Shown here in pieces: positions 32,814 to 40,899 of a stretch of 64,000 bases of DNA. How positions within the stretch are numbered: position 1 is the first letter of the stretch; each line of letters opens with the position of its first letter. The notes under the pieces were generated by a model. The model was not told the origin of the DNA and searched no databases. It saw only the letters and a program-made list of their open reading frames with translations. Both the position numbers and the translations under genes were made by a program. Source of the stretch: Sabulicella rubraurantiaca (lineage in GTDB: Bacteria > Pseudomonadota > Alphaproteobacteria > Acetobacterales > Acetobacteraceae); the NCBI RefSeq assembly GCF_017355885.1, contig NZ_JAFEUU010000008.1:62001-126000 (forward strand), in the 5' to 3' direction.

Positions 32814-33381
32814 GACGAGCCTCCTGACCGCGCCGTCCGAGTGTTCGTCATGGGAGGAACCCGATCGCGACGAGGACGCCCAACACCGCTATCCCCCTGA
32901 GGGGCCGCAAGCCACCATGAGCACGTCGCCCGGCTCGGCCTGCACCAGCGTGCCAAACATGGCGCCCCCGTCGGCCGGCGAGGCCTCGTCGGGGCCCAAG
33001 AGGGCCGCATTGGTCGGATCCAGCGGCTTGATGCGGCGGTCGAGCGTGGCCCAGGCCGCGCATCGTTCTGCAACGATGCGCGGACTGAGTGCCGTGGAAC
33101 TTCTCCACCAGTGCTTGAGAAGGGCAGCGGCCGAGGTGGACCGTCGGCAGCGGCGGATTCATGTGCATGCTCCAACTCTGCCTGAGTTGAGGCCGGACGA
33201 ACATCCGACCGTTTCGTTCTGGACGCGGCCTTATTGTGCGAGCTCCTTCAGGGCTACGCCACAGGCTCGTAGCCCTGAAGGTGGAGAGCTGCCTTCACTA
33301 CTTCCTGCAACTCCAGGCCCGTAGCGCACGCCCACGACGATGAACGGATGGAGGGTTGAGCTGTGCTCCCTCTTGCTTGGC
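32814..33381. other. intergenic region with possible gene remnant
   Basis: No complete gene is supported. A minus-strand frame ending at 32889 without a good start reads like protein for about 85 residues (including RIVAERCAAWATLDRRIKP and MFGTLVQAEPGDVLMVAC), so it may be a truncated gene. A 13-base perfect inverted repeat lies at 33246-33280. Confidence 0.35.
33246..33280. repeat. 13-bp perfect inverted repeat
   Basis: CTTCAGGGCTACG (33246-33258) and CGTAGCCCTGAAG (33268-33280) are exact reverse complements around a 9-base loop, with looser AGCTC/GAGCT symmetry outside. No T-run follows on either strand, so it is not a clear terminator. It might be a hairpin end of an old element. Confidence 0.5.
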
Positions 33382-34488
33382 TTAGCGTAGCACCGCGATC
33401 TCATTGCGCTGGATGAGACCGAAATCGATCTCGGCTCCAAGACCCGGCTTCTCGGGCGCGCGCACCATGCCATCCGCGTCGATCTCGATCTCCTCCAGCA
33501 AGCCATACTTCTGCGCCTCTTCCGGGAGCAGCACCTCGAAAAACTCAGTGTTCGGAATGCACATCGCGAGGTGAAGGTTTGCGAGGTTGTTCAGCGAGTT
33601 CCCGCCGTGGTGGATCTCATAGTTCATGCGAAACGCCTGGGCCAAATGCGCCGTCTTGAGGCAGGTGGTCAGCCCGCCCTTCACTGTCACATCGCCGCGC
33701 AGGTAGTCGGTCGCGTGGTTCATGAGCCAGACTGGATAGCTCTCAAGCCCGGTCATCGGATACTCTGTCGCCATGATGGGAATACGGAGCGTCTGGCGCA
33801 GCTTGACGTAGTTGTAGACGTCCTGGTCGTGCAAAGGATCCTCGTACCAATAGAAGCTCATCTCTTCGATGGCTCGTCCGACGCGCAATGCGGTCGGGAA
33901 ATCGTAGCCCCACGTCGAGTCCAGCATGACGCGATAGTCGTCGCCAACGGCGCGGCGGACAGCGGCGCAGGCCGCGATATCGTCCGCGAGGCGCTGTGGC
34001 GGGTGGATCTTGTAGGCCGCCCACCCGGCTTCCTTGATGCGGACCGCTTCCTCGGCATAGGCGGATGCTGAAGGAAGGACAGCCGAACTCGCGTAGGCGG
34101 GGATTGCGTCTCGGACCTTTCCGATCAGCTTCCAGACCGGCACGCCGAGCGCCTTGCCGGCGATATCCCAGAGTGCGATGTCGATGGCGCCGATGGCGCG
34201 GGTCGAGGTCTGTCGGAGGCGACTCCAGAGCTTCAGATTCAGCTTTTCGCGAGCGAACGGATCTTCCCCAAGCATCATGGGTTTCAGCGTGCGAATCAGC
34301 GCCGCTGCTTCGGTGTCTGCCCCGTTGGTCGCGCTGCCGAGAAAGGCATGGCCTGTCACGCCTGCGTCGGTTTCGATGGCGAGGAGGCCCAGCTTCGACT
34401 CGCCGCCGCCGGCCGCATGCGCTCCGTAGCTGATGGCAGGAAGACCCTTCCACGTGAAGAGCGTCAGGGTGATGTCCGTGATCTTCAT
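33382..34488 (-). CDS. mandelate racemase/muconate-lactonizing (enolase superfamily) enzyme
   Basis: The 368-aa protein shows the superfamily plan: an N-terminal cap (KITDITLTLFTWKGLPAISYG), then a barrel with AAYKIHPPQ, VMLDSTWGYD, WYEDPLHDQD and EIHHGGNSLNN. The Asp and Glu residues in MLDS and YEDP fit the magnesium ligands. The family abstracts a proton alpha to a carboxylate (dehydration, racemisation or cycloisomerisation of sugar acids and aromatics); the substrate is unknown. It ends five bases before the TctC protein stop on the same strand and is likely co-transcribed with it. Confidence 0.88.
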   Translation of the reverse strand: MKITDITLTLFTWKGLPAISYGAHAAGGGESKLGLLAIETDAGVTGHAFLGSATNGADTEAAALIRTLKPMMLGEDPFAREKLNLKLWSRLRQTSTRAIGAIDIALWDIAGKALGVPVWKLIGKVRDAIPAYASSAVLPSASAYAEEAVRIKEAGWAAYKIHPPQRLADDIAACAAVRRAVGDDYRVMLDSTWGYDFPTALRVGRAIEEMSFYWYEDPLHDQDVYNYVKLRQTLRIPIMATEYPMTGLESYPVWLMNHATDYLRGDVTVKGGLTTCLKTAHLAQAFRMNYEIHHGGNSLNNLANLHLAMCIPNTEFFEVLLPEEAQKYGLLEEIEIDADGMVRAPEKPGLGAEIDFGLIQRNEIAVLR

Positions 34489-34493
34489 CGCGT

Positions 34494-35462
34494 TCAGCTT
34501 TGCACCGTGATGTTGCGTTCGCGGATGACCCGGCCGTAGCGCACCTGCTCGTCCCGGATCAGGGCAGTGAAGTCTTCCAGCGCAACGTTCGCCAGCTCCA
34601 TATCCGGCGTCGCGCGCTGGCGCAGGAAGTCGGAACGAAGGGCGACGCCGAGCGCATCGGCGAGGCGCGCGCGGATCGGTTGCGGCACGCCCGCAGGCAG
34701 AACCAGCCCGTGCCAATAGCGCATCACCAAGTCGGCATGCACCGTCTCGCGGAAGGTCGGCACGTTCGGCAATGCCGGCAGGCGCTCGGGGGAGGACACG
34801 GCAAGGATGCGGAAGCGGCCGCCCTCAAGGTGCGGGAGGAGCGAATTGGTGGAGCCAGCATAGAAGGGAACCCGCCCCGTCATGAGGTCGGAGACGATCG
34901 GCGCTTCGCCGCGATACGCGACGCTCTCGATCGTTATGCCTGTCAGGCCCGCCATCATCTCGATGAAGACATGCGGCGAGCTGCCGTTGCCGACGCTGCC
35001 CACACCCTCGCCGGGCTTGGCGCGCATGTGTGCGAGGGCCTCCTGGACTGTGCGGATGGGGAGCTGTGCGCTCACGGCGAAGGCGACGGGTGCGCGGTAG
35101 GCCATCCGGAGCGTTGCGAAGTCGTCCAACCCGTAGGTAATGTTGGGGTAGAGGTTGGGATTCATCACGAGGGTCGAAGTCGCGACCCATCCGATTGTAT
35201 ATCCATCCTTGTCCGACCGAGCGACGTGCTCCGCCGCAATCATGGTGTTCGCACCAGGGCGGTTCTCCACCACCACGCTCTGGCCCAGGCTCTCGCGTAG
35301 CCTCTCCGCGATCGCGCGGGCGAGGAAATCCCCGCCGCCTGGTGCGAAGGGATAGACAATGCGAAGTGGCTTGTTTGGCCAAGCCATGTCCTGCGCGATG
35401 GCGGCGGCAGGCAGGGCAGCGATGCCGCTGGCGAGCGCGCGACGGCCGATGCTGATGGTCAT
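34494..35462 (-). CDS. TctC/Bug-family periplasmic binding protein
   Basis: The 322-aa exported protein has a signal peptide (GRRALASGIAALPAAAIAQ) followed by WPNKPLRIVYPFAPGGGDFLARAI and the typical VENRPGANTMIAAEHVA. Bug proteins bind carboxylates for tripartite tricarboxylate transporters, and many are orphans without membrane partners. None of the TctA/TctB membrane genes is seen here. It is adjacent to the enolase-superfamily enzyme, suggesting a common organic acid substrate. Confidence 0.92.
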   Translation of the reverse strand: MTISIGRRALASGIAALPAAAIAQDMAWPNKPLRIVYPFAPGGGDFLARAIAERLRESLGQSVVVENRPGANTMIAAEHVARSDKDGYTIGWVATSTLVMNPNLYPNITYGLDDFATLRMAYRAPVAFAVSAQLPIRTVQEALAHMRAKPGEGVGSVGNGSSPHVFIEMMAGLTGITIESVAYRGEAPIVSDLMTGRVPFYAGSTNSLLPHLEGGRFRILAVSSPERLPALPNVPTFRETVHADLVMRYWHGLVLPAGVPQPIRARLADALGVALRSDFLRQRATPDMELANVALEDFTALIRDEQVRYGRVIRERNITVQS

Positions 35463-35514
35463 TGCTTTGCTTCCTCCCTGTTCGCGGCCTCGTTTCCGGC
35501 CGCTCGACGCGTTC

Positions 35515-37884
35515 TCAAGCCACGGCGGCGCGTACCTTCCGCTGCGAAACTGGGATGGCCTCCGTTCCGATGACTTGCGCCTCTTCCAGTCGCGCAAGTT
35601 CTGCGGGTGGCAGGCCCAGTAGACCACCCAGCACTGCAGCGTTGTCCTCCCCGAGGGTCGGGGCCGGGCGGCGAACGGCATAGGGGGGGGCGCCGGCCTC
35701 CCGGAATGGTGCCGAAGGCTGGCGATGCGGGCCAAGCCAAGCGCGGTCGGTCGCCTGCCAGAAGCCGCGCGCGACGAGGTGGGGGTCGTCGTAGAGGCGT
35801 GTCGGCCAGCGAACGGCGCCAGAGGCAACGCCTGCAGCCTGCAGGGCCGCCATCGCGGCATCAGCGCCGCGCCCGCGCGTCCAGGCCGCGAGCGCCGCTT
35901 CGAGTTCCGCTTCGCGCGCACGGCGCCCTTCAGCGGCCGCAAGGCTCGTGTCGGAGGCGAGGTCGCTGCGGCCCAGGGCGCGGCACAGGCCTTGCCAAGC
36001 CGCATCGTCGGTCACTGCCACGGCGACCCAGTCCCCCCCAATGCAGGGGAAGCAGCCATGCGGCACGTGTTGCGGATGCCGGTTGCCGAGGCGCGGTCCG
36101 GGAGACCCGGTTGCCGATTGCGCCACGATCCAGGGTGCGACCAGGGGGAACATGCACTCGACCTGCGCGAGGTCGATATGCTGGCCTTCCCCGGTGCGAG
36201 CCCGATGCAACAAGGCGGCAAGCACTGCGGCCGCGGCGTTCAGCCCACCGATGGGGTCGCCATAGGCCAGCTGGTTCGTGGTCGGTGGCCAATGGGCCTC
36301 GCCGGAGACGCTTGGAAGGCCGGAGGCGTGCTCCAGCGTCGAACCATAGGCACGCGCGTCGCGCCATGGGCCGGTGCTCCCGAAGGCCGGCATGGAGACC
36401 ATCACGAGGTCCGGACGCTCCTGCGACAGGACGGCATAGTCGAGGCCCAGCTTCGGAAGCACCTCGCGCGCGTAGTTTTCCACCACCGCGTCGGCGTCGC
36501 GCACCAGCCGCCGGAGCAGCGCCGCGCCATCGGGCGAGGAGAGATCAAGCGTGATCCCAGCCTTGTTGCGGTTCAAAACGCAGAAGCGGATGTCCTTCTC
36601 ATACTGGCGCTCGGCGAAGAAGGCGTCGCGCGGGTCCACGCCCCGCCACCAATCCGGGTATTGCAGCGCCTCGACCTTCACCACCTCGGCGCCGAGATCG
36701 GCGAGCTGGCGCGTGCAGATTGGCCCAGCCCAGCCCATGGACAGGTCCACCACCCGCAGCCCAGCGAGCGGCAGCCCGCCCGTGCGCTGTGGCGGAGAGG
36801 GTGGGCGGGCGGGGAGGGGTTTCCCATTGTGCTCACCGGGAAGTGGCGCGCGACCCCCCGCCAGAGGGGGCGTGCGCGTCAGGCGCTGGGGAATCGTCGG
36901 GCCTTCGAATTCGGCCGTGCCGATGCGCACGGTGCCGAAGGCATCCCGCGCCCGGTGCGTCGGGGTAGCGAGCAGCCGCGCGATGTCGGGGACCACGGCG
37001 AAGGGAAGGCGGCGTTCCAGCGCCTCGGCGAACCATTCCTCGGCGGTGCGCTCCGTAAGGCGGGGCGCGAAGAGGGCTTCCAACTCGTCGGCGAAGCGCA
37101 GGCGGTCGATCCCCATCACAAAGCGCGGGTCGCGCCCCAGCTCGGGCGCGCCGATCATGTCGCAGAAGGTGCGGAACTGCGCAGGCGTCACGATGGTAAT
37201 GCCGAGCCACCCCTCCTTGCAGCGATAGACGCCGAGCGGGCTGGTTGGCGCGAAGCGGTTCACGCCGTGGCGCCGGTCCACCTCGGGGTGCGTCAGGCCC
37301 TGGGTCGCTTGGTACTCTGCGATGGCGACGTTGGCCTCGTGAATGCTGACCTCGAGCCGTCGCGGCGCGCCGGAGAGCAGCGCGGCGGCGACGGCGTTGA
37401 ACGTAGCGATGCCGCCCACCGCCTCCCCGGCGATCCCGCCCAGCATGGAGGGTGGACCTTCGGCAGGGCCAGTCCCGGCGACGACACCCGCCAGGGCGCG
37501 GCAGGTGGTGTCCGTGGCTGCGAAGCTGGCATAGGGACCATTCTCGCCGAACCAGGAGATGAGCGCGGTGATCGGCGCTTCGGCGCTGCGTTGCCCGACG
37601 GGCCGCGAGTCGAGCAGCACGTCGAACTGCCCAGCCTCCGGCGCATGGGTGACGCTTTGCTTATTGGTGTTGAGCCAGGCAAACAGAGCGGATTGCGCAC
37701 CGGCCCCGGTTTCGATGAGCGGTGGCGCCTGGCGGAGCGGGTCGCCCCCGGGCGGCTCGAGCTTCACGACGGTTGCGCCGAAATCGGCAAAGAGCTTGCC
37801 GGCATAGGCCAGGGCGACGCCTCCGCCGGCCTCCATCACCCTTAGATGGGCAAGCGGCAGGGGAGCGTCACTGGCACGCGGCAT
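35515..37884 (-). CDS. double-length family III CoA-transferase (CaiB/BaiF tandem)
   Basis: The 789-aa protein contains two CaiB/BaiF domains. The first starts with LAHLRVMEAGGGVALAYAGK and FGATVVKLEPPGGDP. The second starts near residue 370 with LPLAGLRVVDLSMGWAGP and LGAEVVKVEALQ. Single-domain enzymes are about 400 aa and work as interlocked dimers, so this is probably a fused pair. It should transfer CoA between carboxylic acids. A conspicuous GTGATCAC palindrome lies upstream at 37935-37942. Confidence 0.9.
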   Translation of the reverse strand: MPRASDAPLPLAHLRVMEAGGGVALAYAGKLFADFGATVVKLEPPGGDPLRQAPPLIETGAGAQSALFAWLNTNKQSVTHAPEAGQFDVLLDSRPVGQRSAEAPITALISWFGENGPYASFAATDTTCRALAGVVAGTGPAEGPPSMLGGIAGEAVGGIATFNAVAAALLSGAPRRLEVSIHEANVAIAEYQATQGLTHPEVDRRHGVNRFAPTSPLGVYRCKEGWLGITIVTPAQFRTFCDMIGAPELGRDPRFVMGIDRLRFADELEALFAPRLTERTAEEWFAEALERRLPFAVVPDIARLLATPTHRARDAFGTVRIGTAEFEGPTIPQRLTRTPPLAGGRAPLPGEHNGKPLPARPPSPPQRTGGLPLAGLRVVDLSMGWAGPICTRQLADLGAEVVKVEALQYPDWWRGVDPRDAFFAERQYEKDIRFCVLNRNKAGITLDLSSPDGAALLRRLVRDADAVVENYAREVLPKLGLDYAVLSQERPDLVMVSMPAFGSTGPWRDARAYGSTLEHASGLPSVSGEAHWPPTTNQLAYGDPIGGLNAAAAVLAALLHRARTGEGQHIDLAQVECMFPLVAPWIVAQSATGSPGPRLGNRHPQHVPHGCFPCIGGDWVAVAVTDDAAWQGLCRALGRSDLASDTSLAAAEGRRAREAELEAALAAWTRGRGADAAMAALQAAGVASGAVRWPTRLYDDPHLVARGFWQATDRAWLGPHRQPSAPFREAGAPPYAVRRPAPTLGEDNAAVLGGLLGLPPAELARLEEAQVIGTEAIPVSQRKVRAAVA

Positions 37885-37920
37885 CGGGCAGAATCCTCCA
37901 GGCCCTGTCCGGGTGGACAG

Positions 37921-37953
37921 CGGCCAAAAAATTTGTGATCACTATTTTGGCCG
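37921..37953. promoter_or_regulatory. nested palindrome with likely GntR-type operator upstream of the CoA-transferase
   Basis: The perfect palindrome GTGATCAC (37935-37942) lies inside the arms CGGCCAAAA (37921-37929) and TTTTGGCCG (37945-37953). The AATTTGTGAT part is also found at 38698-38707 in front of the biotin-carrier gene. The position, 51 bases before the CoA-transferase start, and the neighbouring GntR gene make it a good operator candidate. Confidence 0.55.
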
Positions 37954-37965
37954 CGCCTGGGGCTG

Positions 37966-38649
37966 TCAACCCTTCCGCGCCGCGTTGATCTCCGGAAGGC
38001 GGCGGAGGATGGCCTGCGAGTAGACAGCGATGTCCCGCTGGACCGCCAGGCGCGCGAGAGCCCCATCACGGGCGCGCAGGGCACGGATGATCTCGTTGTG
38101 AGGATGCTCCTCGGGCCGGTGCAGGAAGCGCATGTGGAGCAGCGCGAAGTTCAAGGGGCCGCAGCGCAGCCAGAGGCCTTCCACGATCTGCTGCAGCACA
38201 GGCATGTCGGCGAGGTTGCAGAGTTCCATGTGAAAGCGTTCGTTTTCGATCAGCATCTCGGGCGCGCGGCCCGCCAGCCGCGCCTCCGACATACGAGCAT
38301 GGATGCCAGCGAGCCGGTCCGCGTCCGCCGGGGAGGCCCGTTCCGCCGCGCGTTCCGCGGCCTTTCCCTCCAGCTCCATGCGAAGTTCGCAGACCTCGTT
38401 CAGCCGTTCATCGGAGAGGAGCGGCACACGGGCCGAGCGGTGGTCCACCTGCTCGAGCGCATTCTCGCTCACCAGCCGCGCGAGGGCCTCGCGCACGGGG
38501 GTGAGGCTCACGCCAAGTTCCTCTGCGAGGTCGCGCAGCTTCAGCTTCTCGCCGGGCCGGAATCGACTTCGCATGAGTTCCTGTCGCAGCCACTGGTGCA
38601 CGCGCGCGGCGAGGCGTTCGCCGCCGGGCGACTGACGCTCGGCATCCAC
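37966..38649 (-). CDS. GntR-family (FadR-like) transcriptional regulator
   Basis: The 227-aa protein has the GntR winged helix (VHQWLRQELMRSRFRPGEKL, LRDLAEELGVSLTPVREALARL) and an all-helical FCD domain (LRMELEGKAAERAA, then ENERFHMELCNLADMPVL). FadR-type regulators respond to acidic metabolites. The chosen GTG at 38649 follows AGGAAG. The longer open frame to 39111 is antisense to the carboxylase genes. It is divergent from the biotin-carrier gene across an 87-base promoter region. Confidence 0.9.
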   Translation of the reverse strand: MDAERQSPGGERLAARVHQWLRQELMRSRFRPGEKLKLRDLAEELGVSLTPVREALARLVSENALEQVDHRSARVPLLSDERLNEVCELRMELEGKAAERAAERASPADADRLAGIHARMSEARLAGRAPEMLIENERFHMELCNLADMPVLQQIVEGLWLRCGPLNFALLHMRFLHRPEEHPHNEIIRALRARDGALARLAVQRDIAVYSQAILRRLPEINAARKG

Positions 38650-38672
38650 GGTTGGCTTCCTTTCTCCACGCC

Positions 38673-38716
38673 TTGACAAAGGACGCGCAAGGCGGCGAAT
38701 TTGTGATAACAGATTT
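38673..38716 (+). promoter_or_regulatory. promoter with likely GntR operator for the carboxylase operon
   Basis: TTGACA (38673-38678), a 17-base spacer and CGAATT (38696-38701) form a promoter with a weak -10. AATTTGTGATAACAGATTT (38698-38716) overlaps and follows it. Its GTGATAAC core matches GTGATCAC at 37935-37942 with one change. Occupancy would block transcription start of the operon. Confidence 0.55.
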
Positions 38717-38736
38717 AACGCCTTGGAGGAAGCATC

Positions 38737-38958
38737 ATGGCCGAGATCACCGTCGTCGCCGAACTCGCGGCCGCCGTCTGGAAGGTCGAGGCCGCCTTGG
38801 GGGCGCGTGTCGCTGAGGGCGATACGATTGTGATCCTGGAGTCCATGAAGATGGAGATTCCGGTCCTGGCCCCGGCGGACGGCACGGTCATCTCTGTCCT
38901 CGTCGGCGAGGGCGAGCAGGTCGAGGAAGGGCAGGCTGTTGCGACCCTTGAGGCGTAA
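38737..38958 (+). CDS. stand-alone biotin carboxyl carrier protein
   Basis: The 73-aa protein is a single biotinyl domain with the biotin-accepting Lys in ESMKMEIPV and the usual hairpin VVAELAAAVWKVEAALGARVAEGD and PADGTVISVLVGEGEQV. It carries CO2 between the biotin carboxylase and carboxyltransferase encoded downstream. The ATG at 38737 follows GGAGGAAGC. It is a minimal carrier without the Pro/Ala-rich extension of AccB. Confidence 0.93.
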   Translation: MAEITVVAELAAAVWKVEAALGARVAEGDTIVILESMKMEIPVLAPADGTVISVLVGEGEQVEEGQAVATLEA

Positions 38959-38959
38959 C

Positions 38960-40345
38960 GTGATCGGGCCCGTCCTCATCGCGAACCGAGGCGAGATCGC
39001 CTGCCGCATTGCCGCCAGCTGCCGACGCCTGGGTGTCAGGACGGTCGCGGTGTATTCCGACGCGGATGCCACAGCGATGCATGTCGCCGCCGCCGACGCG
39101 GCGGAGCGCATTGGGCCACCGCGGCCGCTGGAGAGCTACCTTTCCATCCCGGCGATCCTTGAAGCCGCGCAGCGGTCCGGCGCGCGTGCCGTGCATCCGG
39201 GATACGGCTTTCTCAGCGAGAATGCCGACTTCGCCGATGCCTGCGCCGCGGCCGGGCTGGTGTTCATCGGCCCGCCCGCCGCCGCGATCCGCGCGATGGG
39301 GGGCAAGGCCGCCGCCAAAGCCGTGGCGCACCGGGCCGGCGTGCCGGCGCTGCCGGGCTACGACGGTGCCGACCAGTCGCCCGAACGTCTCGCGACAGAA
39401 GCGGCGCGCATCGGGTTTCCGGTGATGATCAAGGCTGTCGCGGGGGGCGGGGGGCGCGGCATGCGCCGGGTCGAGACGGCGGACGCCTTTCCCGCTGCTC
39501 TCGCTGCCGCCCAACGCGAGGCGGCCGCGTTCGGGAACACGGCGGTGCTGCTCGAGAAGTTCGTCGCCAGCGCGCGGCATATCGAGGTGCAGATCTTCGC
39601 CGATGCCGCCGGGGAGGTGATCCACCTCGGCGAGCGCGACTGCTCTCCGCAGCGGCGCAACCAGAAGCTTCTCGAGGAGGCGCCGGCGCCGGGAATGGAC
39701 CCCGCACTGCGCGGCGAACTTGGCCGACGTGCGACGGCGCTTGCCCGGGAAGTGGGCTATGTCGGCGCCGGCACGGTGGAGTTCGTCGCCGACGGCTCGC
39801 AGCCGCTCAGCGCCGATCGGATCTGGTTCATCGAGATGAACACGCGGCTTCAGGTCGAACATCCCGTCACCGAGATGGTCACGGGCCTCGATCTGGTGGA
39901 ATGGCAGCTTCGCATCGCGGCCGGCGAGCCCTTGCCGCTGGCTCAGGATCAGGTGCGGCTAGACGGGCACGCCATCGAGGCACGGCTCTGTGCCGAGGAT
40001 CCGGCCCGCAACTTCCTTCCTTCGCCCGGCTGCCTCACCACGCTTCGCCTGCCCGAGCCAAGCCCGGGCTTGCGCGTCGACACCGGCGTGCGGTCCGGCG
40101 ACACGCTGACGCCCTTCTACGACCCCATGATCGCGAAGGTCATCGCTCATGCGCCGACGCGGGCCGAAGCGCTGGAACGCCTCACCACGGCGCTGGAATC
40201 CTGCTCTGCGGAAGGTGTTCGCCTGAACGCCGCCTTTCTCGCCCGGGCGCTCCGCGCGCCGGAAATGCGGTCGGGCGGCGTGAATACCGCGTTCCTCGAA
40301 TCCTTCCGCGCGCGCGAGGCCGCCGCCGCGCGCAGTGCAGCCTGA
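38960..40345 (+). CDS. biotin carboxylase subunit (ATP-grasp)
   Basis: The 461-aa protein matches AccC-type biotin carboxylases: VLIANRGEIACRIAA, VHPGYGFLSENADFADAC, KAVAGGGGRGMRRV (ATP loop), and FIEMNTRLQVEHPVTEMVTG at the active site, followed by IEARLCAEDPARNF. It carboxylates the biotin of the small carrier with ATP and bicarbonate. The GTG start (38960) lies immediately after the carrier stop. A TTG start at 38939 would overlap the carrier and is less likely. Confidence 0.92.
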   Translation: MIGPVLIANRGEIACRIAASCRRLGVRTVAVYSDADATAMHVAAADAAERIGPPRPLESYLSIPAILEAAQRSGARAVHPGYGFLSENADFADACAAAGLVFIGPPAAAIRAMGGKAAAKAVAHRAGVPALPGYDGADQSPERLATEAARIGFPVMIKAVAGGGGRGMRRVETADAFPAALAAAQREAAAFGNTAVLLEKFVASARHIEVQIFADAAGEVIHLGERDCSPQRRNQKLLEEAPAPGMDPALRGELGRRATALAREVGYVGAGTVEFVADGSQPLSADRIWFIEMNTRLQVEHPVTEMVTGLDLVEWQLRIAAGEPLPLAQDQVRLDGHAIEARLCAEDPARNFLPSPGCLTTLRLPEPSPGLRVDTGVRSGDTLTPFYDPMIAKVIAHAPTRAEALERLTTALESCSAEGVRLNAAFLARALRAPEMRSGGVNTAFLESFRAREAAAARSAA

Positions 40346-40362
40346 ACCATGGAGACCCCCGC

Positions 40363-40899
40363 ATGATTGTCCGCCGTGCAACAGATATCCTCCGCCTTGC
40401 GCTTCTCGCGCTGGGTGGGAGCTTGGCGATCGCCGCCTCGGCGCAGATCCAGGTACCGATGCAGCCGGTGCCAATGACGATGCAGAGCCTGGTCGTGCTG
40501 CTCGTCGGCATCGCCTACGGCCCACGCCTCGGAGCCGCCACGGTGCTGCTCTACCTCGTCGAGGGGGTGGCTGGATTGCCGGTCTTCGCCGGCTTCCGCT
40601 CCGGACCGGCGGTGCTGGCTGGTCCAACCGGCGGCTTCCTGATCGGCTTCATTCCCGCCGCGGCCCTGGCGGGCTGGCTGGCGGCTCAGGGCTGGGCGCG
40701 CGGCTCGCTGCGTTCGGTGGCGACCTTCCTCGCCGGGCATGCGGTGCTCTTTGCCTGTGGCATTGTCTGGCTCGGTTTGCTGATTGGGTTCGATCGTGCG
40801 GTCGCCGTTGGGTTTCTGCCCTTTCTACCGGGAACCGCGGTGAAGGCTGCGCTGGGCGTGGCGCTCCTGGCCGCGCTGCGGGGGGTGCGTCGTGCTTGA
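40363..40899 (+). CDS. bioY: BioY-family biotin transporter
   Basis: The 178-aa protein has about six transmembrane helices and the family signatures MQPVPMTMQSLVVLLVG and the GLPVFAGFRSG loop followed by GPTGGFLIGFIPAAALAGWL. BioY is the biotin-binding S component of ECF transporters, and solitary BioY proteins also work. It starts 17 bases after the biotin carboxylase stop and overlaps the carboxyltransferase start by 8 bases. The gene is therefore inside a biotin-dependent carboxylase operon and feeds its cofactor. Confidence 0.9.
   Translation: MIVRRATDILRLALLALGGSLAIAASAQIQVPMQPVPMTMQSLVVLLVGIAYGPRLGAATVLLYLVEGVAGLPVFAGFRSGPAVLAGPTGGFLIGFIPAAALAGWLAAQGWARGSLRSVATFLAGHAVLFACGIVWLGLLIGFDRAVAVGFLPFLPGTAVKAALGVALLAALRGVRRA

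Noticed and set aside
35725-37845. 706-codon plus-strand open frame opposite the CoA-transferase
   Set aside because: No protein family pattern; the minus strand encodes a clear double CaiB/BaiF protein. Treated as a GC-driven shadow.
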